The notes under the pieces: generated by a model
The model's input: only the letters and a program-made list of their open reading frames with translations
Databases searched by the model: none
Told to the model about the DNA's origin: nothing
NCBI GenBank assembly: GCA_034172985.1
Contig: JAXFDY010000101.1
Coordinates: forward strand, 1 to 36,285
Length of the DNA: 36,285 nucleotides
Source of the DNA: CAG-303 sp034172985
GTDB taxonomy: Bacteria > Bacillota > Clostridia > Lachnospirales > Lachnospiraceae
Reading direction: 5' to 3'
In this document: positions 1-8,833 of the stretch, piece after piece
How the letters are laid out: the number at the start of each line of letters is the position of its first letter
Position numbering within the stretch: the stretch's first letter is position 1
Program-made: the position numbers and the translations under genes

Positions 1-54
1 AGAAAAGACCATGTAAATGTATGGTAAAAGATACAAAAAAAACATAAATACTCC

Positions 55-83
55 TTGTATACAAAAAATATTTGAGATATAAT
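55..83 (+). promoter_or_regulatory. Putative promoter of pta-ackA
   Basis: A perfect TATAAT (78-83) sits 17 bases after a weak -35 element TTGTAT (55-60). It lies about 75 bases before the pta ribosome site, so a leader of roughly 70 bases would be made. Bases 1-54 are AT-rich and show no gene I can support. The -35 matches only half the consensus, so the call rests mainly on the -10. Confidence 0.4.
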
Positions 84-160
84 AATCATAACTGCGGAGT
101 AAGTCAGACAGTATTACTTAAGAAAAATATTAAATAATATACAGAAAGGAGATTTATACT

Positions 161-1159
161 ATGGCATTCATAGACAAAATCAAAGAACAGGCAAAAAAAG
201 ATAAGAAGAGAATTGTTCTTCCGGAATCAATGGATAGAAGAACATTCGAAGCAGCAGCAGAGATTTTAAGTGAAGATATTGCTGATCTGATCATTATCGG
301 TACCGAGGAAGAAGTGGCAAAAAACAGTGAGGGACTGGATATTTCAAAGGCTACGATTGTAAATCCTGCAACAAATCCTAAGACAGCAGAGTACATAGAC
401 CTTCTGGTGGAACTGAGAAAAGCAAAAGGAATGACGAAAGAAAACGCAACTGAACTTTTGATGAATGAGTATATGTTTTATGCATGTATTATGGTAAAAG
501 CAGGAGATGCAGACGGGGTGGTTTCAGGAGCATGTCATTCAACAGCCAATACATTAAAACCGGCATTACAGATTATTAAGACAAAGCCGGGAACAAAACT
601 TGTATCAGCATTCTTCCTTATGGAAGTTCCTGATTGTGAATTAGGTGAGAATGGTACTTTTGTGTTTGGTGACTGCGGATTAAATCAGAACCCAAATCCG
701 GAAGAGCTGGCAGCCATTGCAGTATCATCAGCAGAGAGCTTTAAAGCATTAGTCGGCGTAGAACCTAAGGTTGCTATGTTATCTCACTCAACAAAGGGAA
801 GTGCAAAGCATGCAGATATTGATAAAGTGGCAGAGGCTACAAAGCTTGCAAAAGAGATGGCACCGGAATTAAATATAGATGGTGAACTTCAGGCAGATGC
901 TGCTATGGTTCCGTCTGTAGGTGCATCAAAGGCTCCGGGCAGTACAGTGGCAGGACAGGCTAATGTGTTGATATTCCCTGATCTTGATGCAGGTAACATT
1001 GGTTATAAGCTTGTTCAGAGACTTGCGAAGGCTGAAGCATACGGACCTATGTGTCAGGGTATCGCAAAGCCTGTTAATGATTTGTCAAGAGGATGTTCTG
1101 CAAAGGATATTGTAGGCGTAGTGGCTATTACAGCTGTACAGGCACAGATGAATGATTAA
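161..1159 (+). CDS. pta: Phosphate acetyltransferase
   Basis: This enzyme exchanges the CoA of acetyl-CoA for phosphate, giving acetyl phosphate for the next gene product, acetate kinase; together they make acetate and ATP in the cytoplasm. The 332-residue length fits the short, single-domain Pta of Firmicutes, without the regulatory N-terminal domains of long enterobacterial forms. Recognisable family stretches are the N-terminal RIVLPESMDRRT, the central DGVVSGACHSTANTLKPAL, GELQADAAM, and the C-terminal DLSRGCSAKDIVGVVAITA. The start follows AAAGGAG (145-151) by nine bases. ackA begins 41 bases downstream with no terminator between them, so the two are very probably one transcript. The main alternative, phosphate butyryltransferase, is less likely because an acetate kinase, not a butyrate kinase, is adjacent. 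Confidence 0.95.
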   Translation: MAFIDKIKEQAKKDKKRIVLPESMDRRTFEAAAEILSEDIADLIIIGTEEEVAKNSEGLDISKATIVNPATNPKTAEYIDLLVELRKAKGMTKENATELLMNEYMFYACIMVKAGDADGVVSGACHSTANTLKPALQIIKTKPGTKLVSAFFLMEVPDCELGENGTFVFGDCGLNQNPNPEELAAIAVSSAESFKALVGVEPKVAMLSHSTKGSAKHADIDKVAEATKLAKEMAPELNIDGELQADAAMVPSVGASKAPGSTVAGQANVLIFPDLDAGNIGYKLVQRLAKAEAYGPMCQGIAKPVNDLSRGCSAKDIVGVVAITAVQAQMND

Positions 1160-1200
1160 TTAAAAATATTAAAAAAGAAGTATTAAAAGGAGAAAAATTT

Positions 1201-2391
1201 ATGAAAATCTTAGTTCTTAACTGTGGTAGCTCATCATTGAAATACCAGTTAATCAACATGGAAAATGAGAAAGTATTAGCAAAAGGTATTTGTGAAAGAA
1301 TCGGACAGGAAGGTTCTGTTTTGACACATAAGCCGGAGGGAAAAGATAAATTTATAAGAGAAACAGCTATGCCAGATCATCAGGTAGCTGTAGAATTAGT
1401 GTTAGAAGCATTAGTTGATGCAGAACATGGTGTGATTGAACACGCAGATGAGATTGGCGCTGTAGGACATAGAGTACTTCACGGTGGACAGGTGTATAGC
1501 AAATCTATCGTGGTAGATGAAGATGTTAAGAAAGTAATTAAAGATTGCTTCCCATTAGGACCACTTCATAATCCGGCTAACTTAATCGGTATCGAAGCTT
1601 GTGAAAAGGCACTTCCGGGAAAGCCTCAGGTAGCTGTATTTGATACTGCTTTCCATCAGACAATGCCGGCAAAAGCTTATATGTATGCAGTTCCTTATGA
1701 CTGGTATGAGAAATATGGTATCAGAAGATATGGCTTCCATGGTACAAGTCATGCTTTTGTATCTGCAAGAGCAATTGAGTTTGCAGGCTTAGATCCAAAT
1801 AATTCAAAAGTAATTGTTTGCCATCTGGGAAATGGTTCTTCTGTATCTGCTGTATTAAATGGTAAATGTATTGATACAAGTATGGGTCTTACCCCATTGG
1901 AAGGACTTCCTATGGGAACAAGAAGTGGTGATATTGATCCTGCTATTGTACAGTTTGTTGCAAATAAGGAAGGAAAAACTGTAGATGAGATGCTGAATAT
2001 TCTGAATAAACAGTCAGGTATGTTGGCAGTCAGCGGAAAATCCAGTGATTTCAGAGATTTGAATGATGGTATGGATGCTGGAGATGAGAGATGTACTTTG
2101 GCACTTGAAATGTTCTCATACAAGGTTGCAAAATATATTGGAAGCTACATTGCTGCATTAAATGGTGTTGATGCCATTGTATTCACTGCAGGTGTTGGGG
2201 AAAACGATGATGTAGTAAGAAGAATGACTATGGAATATTTTGGTTATATGGGTATCAAGATTGACTTAGAAGAAAATAAGAAGAGAGGGGAAGACAGATA
2301 TATTTCTACTCCTGATTCTAAGGTTAAGGTCATGGTTATTCCTACAAATGAAGAGTTGAGAATTGCAAGGGAAACTCTTGAATTGATTTAA
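1201..2391 (+). CDS. ackA: Acetate kinase
   Basis: Acetate kinase transfers phosphate from acetyl phosphate to ADP, forming acetate and ATP, the last step of the acetate branch begun by pta. The 396-residue protein has full family length. It opens with VLNCGSSSLKYQ, where Asn7 is the known substrate-binding Asn, and carries VGHRVLHGG, FDTAFHQTMP, RRYGFHGTSH with the transition-state His, the phosphate-binding HLGNGSS and GLTPLEGLPMGTRSGDID, and the adenosine-binding FTAGVGEND. AAAAGGAG ends about eight bases before the ATG. A hairpin terminator follows at 2424-2454, closing the pta-ackA unit. Confidence 0.97.
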   Translation: MKILVLNCGSSSLKYQLINMENEKVLAKGICERIGQEGSVLTHKPEGKDKFIRETAMPDHQVAVELVLEALVDAEHGVIEHADEIGAVGHRVLHGGQVYSKSIVVDEDVKKVIKDCFPLGPLHNPANLIGIEACEKALPGKPQVAVFDTAFHQTMPAKAYMYAVPYDWYEKYGIRRYGFHGTSHAFVSARAIEFAGLDPNNSKVIVCHLGNGSSVSAVLNGKCIDTSMGLTPLEGLPMGTRSGDIDPAIVQFVANKEGKTVDEMLNILNKQSGMLAVSGKSSDFRDLNDGMDAGDERCTLALEMFSYKVAKYIGSYIAALNGVDAIVFTAGVGENDDVVRRMTMEYFGYMGIKIDLEENKKRGEDRYISTPDSKVKVMVIPTNEELRIARETLELI

Positions 2392-2423
2392 TGATAAAGC
2401 AATTTGCATATTTGCTGTTGAAT

Positions 2424-2454
2424 AAAGCCGGTGGGTAATCCTCATCGGCTTTTA
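2424..2454 (+). terminator. Intrinsic terminator after ackA
   Basis: AAAGCCGGTGGG and CCTCATCGGCTTT form a stem with G-U wobbles around a short TAAT-type loop, followed by a short T run. It starts 33 bases after the ackA stop and precedes a fresh promoter, so it likely ends the pta-ackA message. Confidence 0.75.
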
Positions 2455-2491
2455 TAATTCCAACATTCATAGAAGAAAAGTAAAAAAATAG

Positions 2492-2520
2492 TTGACAAGC
2501 AATTGAACCATGTGTATAAT
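2492..2520 (+). promoter_or_regulatory. Strong promoter of yceD-rpmF
   Basis: TTGACA (2492-2497) and TATAAT (2515-2520) are both perfect, separated by 17 bases. Transcription would begin near 2527, about 26 bases before the yceD ATG. This is the clearest housekeeping-type promoter in the window and also shows that a TTG at 2520 cannot be the yceD start. Confidence 0.85.
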
Positions 2521-2552
2521 TGTCAAGGTGCGATTGGAAGAGAGGTGTTTTT

Positions 2553-3080
2553 ATGCTAATTGACTTATCGGAACTTTTATCCCATGTGGATAAGACTTTA
2601 GATCTTTCGGCAGAACTGGAGATGGAACATTTTGTGACAAGATTAAATGACTATCCGATTCTGGATAAGAAACCGGTCAGGTTTCAGATTTCAGGTGTGG
2701 ATGGCAGGAAAGTCGAGATTTCGGCAGAGATTGAGCTTACACTGGTGATTCCATGTGACAGATGTCTGGATGATGTAAACAATCTAATAAAGATCAATAC
2801 TTCGAGAGAAGTAGACTTAAGCGAGTCAGAAGAAGACAGAAAAGAAGCATTGGAGGAAATCGATTATATTGATGGAACGATGCTTGATGTCGAAAAATTC
2901 GTTTATGGTGAGATTTTAGTGAATTTACCTATGAAAGTTCTGTGCAGTGAAAACTGCAAAGGAATTTGTAATAGATGTGGCACGAATCTCAACTATGGTA
3001 ATTGTGGTTGTGATACCACAGAACTTGACCCACGAATGGCGAAAGCCATGGAGGTCTTTAATAGCTTTAAGGAGGTGTAA
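2553..3080 (+). CDS. yceD: YceD family protein (DUF177)
   Basis: This is a 175-residue DUF177/YceD protein, a family nearly always coded just before ribosomal protein L32 (rpmF), as here. In bacteria and plastids the family has been linked to 23S rRNA accumulation; the exact role in Firmicutes is not settled. The sequence shows the usual central PCDRCLDD pair of cysteines and a C-terminal cysteine-rich part, ENCKGICNRCGTNLNYGNC, that looks like a metal site. The ATG at 2553 follows AGAGGTG (2540-2546). A longer reading from TTG at 2520 starts inside the -10 box of the promoter and is rejected. The stop overlaps the ribosome site of rpmF. Confidence 0.9.
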   Translation: MLIDLSELLSHVDKTLDLSAELEMEHFVTRLNDYPILDKKPVRFQISGVDGRKVEISAEIELTLVIPCDRCLDDVNNLIKINTSREVDLSESEEDRKEALEEIDYIDGTMLDVEKFVYGEILVNLPMKVLCSENCKGICNRCGTNLNYGNCGCDTTELDPRMAKAMEVFNSFKEV

Positions 3081-3083
3081 TCC

Positions 3084-3263
3084 ATGTCTATTTGTCCAAA
3101 GAATAAAACATCAAGAGCCAGAAGAGACAAGAGAAGAGCTAACTGGAAGATGTCAGCTCCTAACCTTGTAAAGTGCAGTAAGTGTGGTGCTTTAATGATG
3201 CCTCACAGAGTATGCAAGGCTTGCGGTTCATATAACAAAAGAGAGATTATCGCTCAGGACTAA
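3084..3263 (+). CDS. rpmF: 50S ribosomal protein L32
   Basis: The 59-codon frame encodes a small basic protein beginning MSICPKNKTSRARRDKRRAN, the L32 signature. It continues with a zinc-ribbon pattern: CSKC (Cys31, Cys34) and CKAC (Cys44, Cys47), so this is the zinc-binding (C+) form rather than the cysteine-free one made during zinc shortage. L32 sits near the peptidyl-transferase end of the large subunit. The GGAGGTG ribosome site (3071-3077) lies at the very end of yceD, whose stop is only three bases before the ATG, so translation of the two is probably coupled. A terminator follows. Confidence 0.97.
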   Translation: MSICPKNKTSRARRDKRRANWKMSAPNLVKCSKCGALMMPHRVCKACGSYNKREIIAQD

Positions 3264-3272
3264 TAAAAAAGT

Positions 3273-3321
3273 AAGACTTTGTCTGATAGGTGTATGCCGG
3301 ACAGACAAGGTCTTATTTTTT
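3273..3321 (+). terminator. Intrinsic terminator after rpmF
   Basis: AAGACTTTGTCTG (3273-3285) pairs with CAGACAAGGTCTT (3302-3314) with a single T-G wobble, followed by ATTTTTTAT. It ends the yceD-rpmF transcript. Confidence 0.88.
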
Positions 3322-3365
3322 ATCCTAATCCTTATAGTATATTTCATAAACTTTTAAAAATTTAA

Positions 3366-3460
3366 TTGATTTGTTCCTTGATTTTTAGTATTATAAAGTG
3401 ATAGCCAAATTTTCCAAAGTCTATACGCAAATTATGTATAAAGCGTATTTATTTTGGAAA
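3366..3460 (+). promoter_or_regulatory. plsX upstream region with nested inverted repeat
   Basis: A possible -10 (TATAAA, 3392-3397) with poorly placed -35 candidates (TTGATT 3366 or TTGTTC 3371) would start a transcript near 3404. Immediately downstream is a nested inverted repeat: TTTCCAAA (3411-3418) with TTTGGAAA (3453-3460), and inside it ATACGC (3423-3428) with GCGTAT (3443-3448), around a 14-base AT-rich centre. The two arms are symmetrical, each with four unpaired bases between its halves. It has no T run, so it is not a terminator. It could be an operator or a leader hairpin for plsX. The promoter itself is weakly supported. Confidence 0.5.
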
Positions 3461-3507
3461 GTTTAGCTGTCATTAGAAAAAGTTTTAGGGAGAAAGGAAG
3501 TAAAACT

Positions 3508-4530
3508 ATGTCAGAAAAAGTAATCGTTGCAGTGGATGCTATGGGTGGAGATAACGCACCGGCTGAAATTGTGAAAGGAGCAGTAGAAGCTTTAAAGAGG
3601 GATCCAAAGATTTTTATAAAGCTGGTAGGTGTGGAGTCGGCAGTGAATGCGGAACTTGCAAAATATGAGTATGAGAAAAACAGAGTGGAAGTAATCAATG
3701 CCACAGAGATTATTGAAACTGGGGAACCACCGGTTAAGGCAGTGATGAAGAAAAAAGATTCTTCTCTTGTTGTTGCGATGAAGCTTGTAAAAGAAGGAAT
3801 AGCAGATGCAGTAGTATCAGCAGGAAGTTCAGGTGCAATTCTGGTAGGTGGACAGACTATCGTGGGAAGAATCAAAGGAATTGAGAGAGCACCGCTTGCA
3901 CCATTGATTCCTACAGCAAAAGGAATGTCCCTTTTGATTGACGCAGGAGCCAATATGGATGCAAAATCATCTTATCTTGTTCAATTTGCAAAGATGGGTT
4001 CGATTTATATGGAAAATGTAGTGGGAATCAAAAATCCAAAGGTAGCTATTGTTAATGTGGGTGCGGAAGAAGAAAAGGGAAATGCTCTTGTGAAAGAGAC
4101 CTATCCATTATTAAAAGCCTGCACAGATATTAACTTTGTGGGCAGTATTGAAGCAAGAGACATTCCGGGTGGTGATGCAGATGTTATTGTGTGTGATGCA
4201 TTTGTAGGAAATGTTATCCTGAAATTGTACGAGGGATTAGGAGAAACACTTTTATCGAAAATCAAGAGTGGACTTATGATGAATCTTAGAAGTAAGATTG
4301 GTGCATTGTTAATCAAACCGGCTTTAAAAAGTACCATGAAATCCTTTATGTCAAATGAATATGGCGGAGCTCCTCTTCTCGGCTTAAACGGATTAGTTGT
4401 AAAATCTCATGGCAATTCAAAATCTACAGAAATCTGTAATTCGATTTTACAGTGTCTGACATTCAGAGAACAGAAAATAAATGAGAAAATTCATGAAAAG
4501 ATCAAAAAGGAAGACGAAGTGCAGGCATAA
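3508..4530 (+). CDS. plsX: Phosphate acyltransferase PlsX
   Basis: PlsX turns acyl-ACP into acyl-phosphate, the acyl donor for PlsY in the first step of phospholipid synthesis; it is a peripheral membrane protein. The 340-residue product starts with VIVAVDAMGGDNAP and contains the expected GGDADVIVCDAFVGNVILK and EYGGAPLLGLNGLVVKSHGNS blocks. The ATG at 3508 follows AAAGGAAG (3493-3500); an upstream TTG at 3454 lies within the inverted repeat and has no ribosome site. The stop overlaps the rnc start by one base (TAATG), so translation is coupled. In many Firmicutes acpP lies between plsX and rnc; it is absent here. Confidence 0.95.
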   Translation: MSEKVIVAVDAMGGDNAPAEIVKGAVEALKRDPKIFIKLVGVESAVNAELAKYEYEKNRVEVINATEIIETGEPPVKAVMKKKDSSLVVAMKLVKEGIADAVVSAGSSGAILVGGQTIVGRIKGIERAPLAPLIPTAKGMSLLIDAGANMDAKSSYLVQFAKMGSIYMENVVGIKNPKVAIVNVGAEEEKGNALVKETYPLLKACTDINFVGSIEARDIPGGDADVIVCDAFVGNVILKLYEGLGETLLSKIKSGLMMNLRSKIGALLIKPALKSTMKSFMSNEYGGAPLLGLNGLVVKSHGNSKSTEICNSILQCLTFREQKINEKIHEKIKKEDEVQA

Positions 4531-5222
4531 TGAAAAATAATTTTGAAGAGTTAGAGAAGACCATTGGATATGTCTTTCAGGATAAAAAGCTTTTGGAGCT
4601 GGCAATGACACACAGTTCCTATTCCAATGATTTAAAAAAAGGAAAAATGAATAATAACGAGCGTTTGGAATTTTTGGGAGATGCTGTTTTGGAACTGACT
4701 TCCAGCGAGGTACTTTTCCATACATACAAAGATAAGCCTGAGGGAGAACTGACAAGACTGCGCGCAAGTCTTGTCTGTGAACCTACTCTGGCTGCATGTG
4801 CCAGAGAGATTAATCTTGGAAGCTATCTTTTGCTAAGTCATGGCGAAGAGCGTACCGGAGGAAGAGAAAGAGATTCTGTCACCTCAGATGCTTTTGAAGC
4901 GTTAATCGGAGCTATTTATCTGGATGGAGGATATGAGAGTTCGAAAGCCTTTGTTCAAAAATATGTGCTTAATGATATTGAAAACAAGCATTTGTTTTAT
5001 GACAGCAAAACGATTCTTCAGGAAATTCTGCAGAAAGATTTCAAAGAAAGAGTCGAATATGTACTGACAGATGAAGCGGGACCGGATCATGATAAGCATT
5101 TCAAAGTGAATGCAATATTTCAGGGCCGCGTCATTGGCGCCGGGGAAGGAAAGACAAAAAAGCGTGCAGAGCAGCAGGCAGCCTATGAGGCAATACTAAA
5201 GCTGAAACAAAATGACGAATAA
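4530..5222 (+). CDS. rnc: Ribonuclease III
   Basis: RNase III cuts double-stranded RNA, notably rRNA precursors and structured mRNAs. The 230-residue protein has the catalytic domain first, with the signature NNERLEFLGDAVLEL and the second acidic motif SDAFEALIGAIYLDGG, giving the Mg-binding acidic residues. A double-stranded RNA-binding domain follows from about residue 155, ending GEGKTKKRAEQQAAYEAIL. Length is normal. The start codon shares its A with the plsX stop, and smc begins nine bases after the rnc stop, so rnc is embedded in a coupled plsX-rnc-smc-ftsY run, a common Firmicutes order. Confidence 0.96.
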   Translation: MKNNFEELEKTIGYVFQDKKLLELAMTHSSYSNDLKKGKMNNNERLEFLGDAVLELTSSEVLFHTYKDKPEGELTRLRASLVCEPTLAACAREINLGSYLLLSHGEERTGGRERDSVTSDAFEALIGAIYLDGGYESSKAFVQKYVLNDIENKHLFYDSKTILQEILQKDFKERVEYVLTDEAGPDHDKHFKVNAIFQGRVIGAGEGKTKKRAEQQAAYEAILKLKQNDE

Positions 5223-5231
5223 GAGGATTTT

Positions 5232-8200
5232 ATGTATTTAAAAAGTATAGAAGTGCAAGGATTTAAATCTTTTGCAAATAAGATAAAGTTCGAATTTCAT
5301 AACGGAATTACTGGTATTGTCGGACCGAATGGAAGTGGAAAGAGTAATGTAGCCGATGCAGTGAGATGGGTATTAGGTGAACAGCGAATTAAGCAGCTCC
5401 GAGGCGGAAAGATGGAAGACGTCATCTTTGCAGGAACAGAAAACAGAAAACCACTGGGATATGCTTATGTAGCTATCACCCTTGACAATACTGATCATCA
5501 GCTTCCAATCGAGTATGAAGAAGTTGTAGTTTCCAGAAGACTTTTTCGCTCCGGTGAAAGTGAATATATGATCAATGGTTCCATATGTCGTTTAAAGGAT
5601 ATTAACGAGCTTTTCTATGATACAGGAATTGGTAAAGAAGGCTATTCAATTATCGGACAGGGACAGATAGACAAAATACTTAGTGGAAAAGCGGAAGAGA
5701 GAAGAGAACTTTTTGATGAAGCTGCTGGTATTGTAAAGTTTAAGAGACGAAAAGCTGAGACAATCAGAAAACTGGAAAACGAAAAACAAAACCTTGTGAG
5801 AGTCACAGATATTCTTTCGGAACTGGAAAAACAGGTGAAGCCTCTGGAGCGACAGTCAGAAAATGCAAGAGAATATTTAAAGTTAAAGGAACAACTGAAA
5901 ATATATGATATCAACGCTTTCCTTCTGGAAGTGGGACAGATAAATAAACAGCAGGAAGAATTGGAGAAAAATCTTGATATTGCCCGGAGTGATTTGGAGG
6001 ATAATCAGGGTGCTCTGGAAGAAATCAAGAAGACGTATGAACAGCTTGAAGCATATATTGAGGAATTAAATCATAGTATAGATGAGAAAAAGAGTGAATT
6101 AAACAGGACAAACATTGCAAAAGAAAAATTTGATGGGGAAATCCGGGTTCTGTTAGAACAGATTAATTCTTCGAAAGCAGATGAAGGCCATTATATTCAA
6201 CGAATTCAGGCGATTGACGAACGGCTGAAGGAACATGAAGAAGAAAAAGAAGGGATATTGAAAAAAAGAGCAGAACTGCTTACTCTGTCAGAAAATGCAG
6301 AGGATGTTCAGTCAGAGGCGGACAATCATTATCAGACGATTGAACAGAATATCCGGGAGCTGAATGATAAAATCGAGCATGCGAAAAGTGAGATTATAAG
6401 GCTGTTAAACGAGAAATCAAATGTAAAAACAAAGATTCAGCGTTATGATACCATGCTGGAACAGGTGAATATCAGAAAAGCGGAAATAAATCAAAAGATG
6501 TTAAAGTTCCAGAGTGATAATCAGGCACAGGAAAAGGTTGTAAATGAGCTTACAGCTGAGCTGGAAAAAATCAGTGGAGAAATCCGTGAGAATGTAGAGA
6601 AAAAGCAGGAAATCACGGAAGCAATCAATCATTTAAATGAGCAGCTCACTCAGGATAAACGTCTGCAGAACAGCAATCTGTCAGAGTTCCATAAGATTAA
6701 TTCCAATCTGGAAGCATTGCGCAATATGACGGAACGCTATGAAGGCTATGGAAATAGTATTAAGCGGATTATGGAATTGAAAGAACACAAAAAAGGAATT
6801 ATCGGTGTAGTTGCGGATATCATAAAAGCAGAAAAAAAATATGAGGTTGCTATTGAAACTGCTCTTGGAGGAAATATTCAGAATGTAGTTACAGATACGG
6901 AGATTACAGCCAAAGAAACGATTGAATATTTGAAAAAAAATAAGTATGGACGGGCAACTTTTCTTCCACTTAACAGCATTGCAAATAAAACAGGATTTAA
7001 CAATGAAAGGGTATTTTCTGAAAAAGGTGTCATAGGACTTGCGTGTGATCTCATCAGTATCAATAAAGAATATGAGAATATTGGAAAATATCTTTTGGGA
7101 AGAATCGTAGTGACAGATACGATAGATAATGCATTGGCATTGGCACGTAAATTCAATTATACACTCAGAATCGTTACTTTAGAGGGAGAATTATTAAATG
7201 CCGGAGGTTCTCTGTCAGGAGGTGCATTCCGCAATAACAGTAATCTTTTAGGTAGACGAAGAGAGATTGAGGAACTGGAGAAAAAAGTTACGGAATTAAA
7301 AGCAAAGTCACAGTCTATTTCTTCTCAAATCGAGATGAATGAGAGTGAAATTGCAGAAAAACGTACAGAATTAAATAAAATTAATACCATTTTAAGTGAA
7401 CAGTATCTGATTCAGAACACCGTAAAAATGAATTTAAATAAGGCGGATGAAAAGAAGCAGGAGCTGGCAGACAGTTATCGTGGATTTACGAAAGAAACAA
7501 GTGATATTGCAGAGCAGATTACAGATATTAAAAATAATCATGATACGCTGAACGAAGAATTAAATCATTGGGAAACAAAAAACCGTCAGATAGAAGAAGA
7601 AATCGAGGCATTGAATCTGCAGTTGGAACAGGAGAGAGAAAAAGAGGCAGTAGAATTAAAGAAAAACGAAGAACTGAAGCTGAATCTTTCCGGTCTGAAG
7701 CAGCAGTTAGGATTTGTGGAGGAAAACATAGAGCGAATCGAAAACGAATGTCAGAAGCTTTTGGACGAAAAGGGCACAATCTTATCTTCCAGAGAAGAGG
7801 CAAAGGCGGCTTCCGCAGAGAAAGAAAGTCAGATTACGAAGATTAGAAAAGCTGTGGAAGAGGCAGAAACTACCGCATCAAGGTTAGGAAAAGAGATTGA
7901 AGAAGTTCAAAATCAGAGGGATGAACAGTCTAGAGATCATAAAGAATTCTTTGCCAAGCGGGAGGAACTGACCAGTCACATTACAGAACTGGATAAAGAA
8001 ATTTATCGATTAACAGGTCAGGAAGAAAAACTGGAAGAAACGAAAGAAAAGCAGATCAATTATATGTGGGAGGAATACGAGATTACTTATGGACAGGCAA
8101 AGAGTTTGCGAAATGAAGATTTTTCGAACCTTGCAGAGCTGAAAAAAGAGACAGCTTCATTGAAATCGTCTATTCGTGCACTCGGTCCGGTTAATGTAAA

Positions 8201-8816
8201 TGCGATTGAAGAATATAAAGAGGTTTCTGAACGGTATACATTCCTGAAAGCACAGCACGATGATTTAGTCATTGCAGCAGAAAATCTGGAAAATATCATA
8301 ACAGAGCTGGATACCGGTATGAGAAATCAGTTTAACGAAAAATTCGCAGATATCAGGAGAGAGTTTGATAAGGTATTTAAGATACTCTTTGGCGGAGGAA
8401 AGGGAAGTATTGAATTAAGTGATACAGATGACATCTTAGAAGCTGAAATTACCATTATTTCCCAGCCGCCTGGCAAAAAACTTCAGAATATGATGCAGCT
8501 TTCCGGTGGAGAAAAGGCATTGACAGCGATAGCACTTTTGTTTGCTATACAGAATCTGAAACCGTCACCATTTTGTCTGCTGGATGAAATTGAAGCTGCA
8601 TTGGATGATTCCAATGTAGATCGTTATGCACAATATCTGCATAAGCTGACAGATCATACACAGTTTATTGTGATTACACATAGACGAGGAACAATGAATG
8701 CCGCAGACCGGCTGTATGGTATTACAATGCAGGAGAAAGGTATTTCTACCTTAGTTTCAGTTAATCTCATTGAGGAAGAACTGGAAAAAAATGAAAAAGC
8801 ATCCAGTGTCAAGTAA
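5232..8816 (+). CDS. smc: Chromosome segregation protein SMC
   Basis: SMC dimers with ScpA and ScpB organise and separate the chromosome. The 1,194-residue product has full length and the canonical plan: Walker A GPNGSGKS (31-38) with a Q-loop region GKEGYSIIGQGQIDKIL; a long coiled coil from about residue 165; a hinge at about 520-660 beginning KGIIGVVADIIKAEKKYE and holding GGSLSGGAF; a second coiled coil; then the signature LSGGEKALTAIALLFA (from about 1090), Walker B FCLLDEIEAALDD and the H-loop VITHRR. ATG 5232 follows GAGGATTT. ftsY starts 17 bases after the stop. Confidence 0.97.
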   Translation: MYLKSIEVQGFKSFANKIKFEFHNGITGIVGPNGSGKSNVADAVRWVLGEQRIKQLRGGKMEDVIFAGTENRKPLGYAYVAITLDNTDHQLPIEYEEVVVSRRLFRSGESEYMINGSICRLKDINELFYDTGIGKEGYSIIGQGQIDKILSGKAEERRELFDEAAGIVKFKRRKAETIRKLENEKQNLVRVTDILSELEKQVKPLERQSENAREYLKLKEQLKIYDINAFLLEVGQINKQQEELEKNLDIARSDLEDNQGALEEIKKTYEQLEAYIEELNHSIDEKKSELNRTNIAKEKFDGEIRVLLEQINSSKADEGHYIQRIQAIDERLKEHEEEKEGILKKRAELLTLSENAEDVQSEADNHYQTIEQNIRELNDKIEHAKSEIIRLLNEKSNVKTKIQRYDTMLEQVNIRKAEINQKMLKFQSDNQAQEKVVNELTAELEKISGEIRENVEKKQEITEAINHLNEQLTQDKRLQNSNLSEFHKINSNLEALRNMTERYEGYGNSIKRIMELKEHKKGIIGVVADIIKAEKKYEVAIETALGGNIQNVVTDTEITAKETIEYLKKNKYGRATFLPLNSIANKTGFNNERVFSEKGVIGLACDLISINKEYENIGKYLLGRIVVTDTIDNALALARKFNYTLRIVTLEGELLNAGGSLSGGAFRNNSNLLGRRREIEELEKKVTELKAKSQSISSQIEMNESEIAEKRTELNKINTILSEQYLIQNTVKMNLNKADEKKQELADSYRGFTKETSDIAEQITDIKNNHDTLNEELNHWETKNRQIEEEIEALNLQLEQEREKEAVELKKNEELKLNLSGLKQQLGFVEENIERIENECQKLLDEKGTILSSREEAKAASAEKESQITKIRKAVEEAETTASRLGKEIEEVQNQRDEQSRDHKEFFAKREELTSHITELDKEIYRLTGQEEKLEETKEKQINYMWEEYEITYGQAKSLRNEDFSNLAELKKETASLKSSIRALGPVNVNAIEEYKEVSERYTFLKAQHDDLVIAAENLENIITELDTGMRNQFNEKFADIRREFDKVFKILFGGGKGSIELSDTDDILEAEITIISQPPGKKLQNMMQLSGGEKALTAIALLFAIQNLKPSPFCLLDEIEAALDDSNVDRYAQYLHKLTDHTQFIVITHRRGTMNAADRLYGITMQEKGISTLVSVNLIEEELEKNEKASSVK

Positions 8817-8833
8817 TAGAATGGAGGTAAGAT

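Noticed and set aside
1..160. Checked the leader of pta for a riboswitch or other structured RNA.
   Set aside because: The region is AT-rich with no stable stem or known aptamer core that I can see.
2520..2552. TTG start of yceD giving 11 extra residues.
   Set aside because: The TTG overlaps the -10 box of the promoter, so it would lie before the transcript start.
2947..3171. A 74-residue frame overlapping yceD and rpmF.
   Set aside because: It runs out of frame with both proteins, shows no ribosome site, and L32 in the true frame is unmistakable.
4447..4767. A 106-residue reverse-strand frame across the plsX-rnc junction.
   Set aside because: Both overlapping genes are conserved and complete; the reverse frame has no family resemblance or ribosome site.
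7528..7846. Opposite-strand and alternative-frame ORFs inside smc (91 and 92 residues).
   Set aside because: They arise from the biased codons of the coiled coil and have no start signals.
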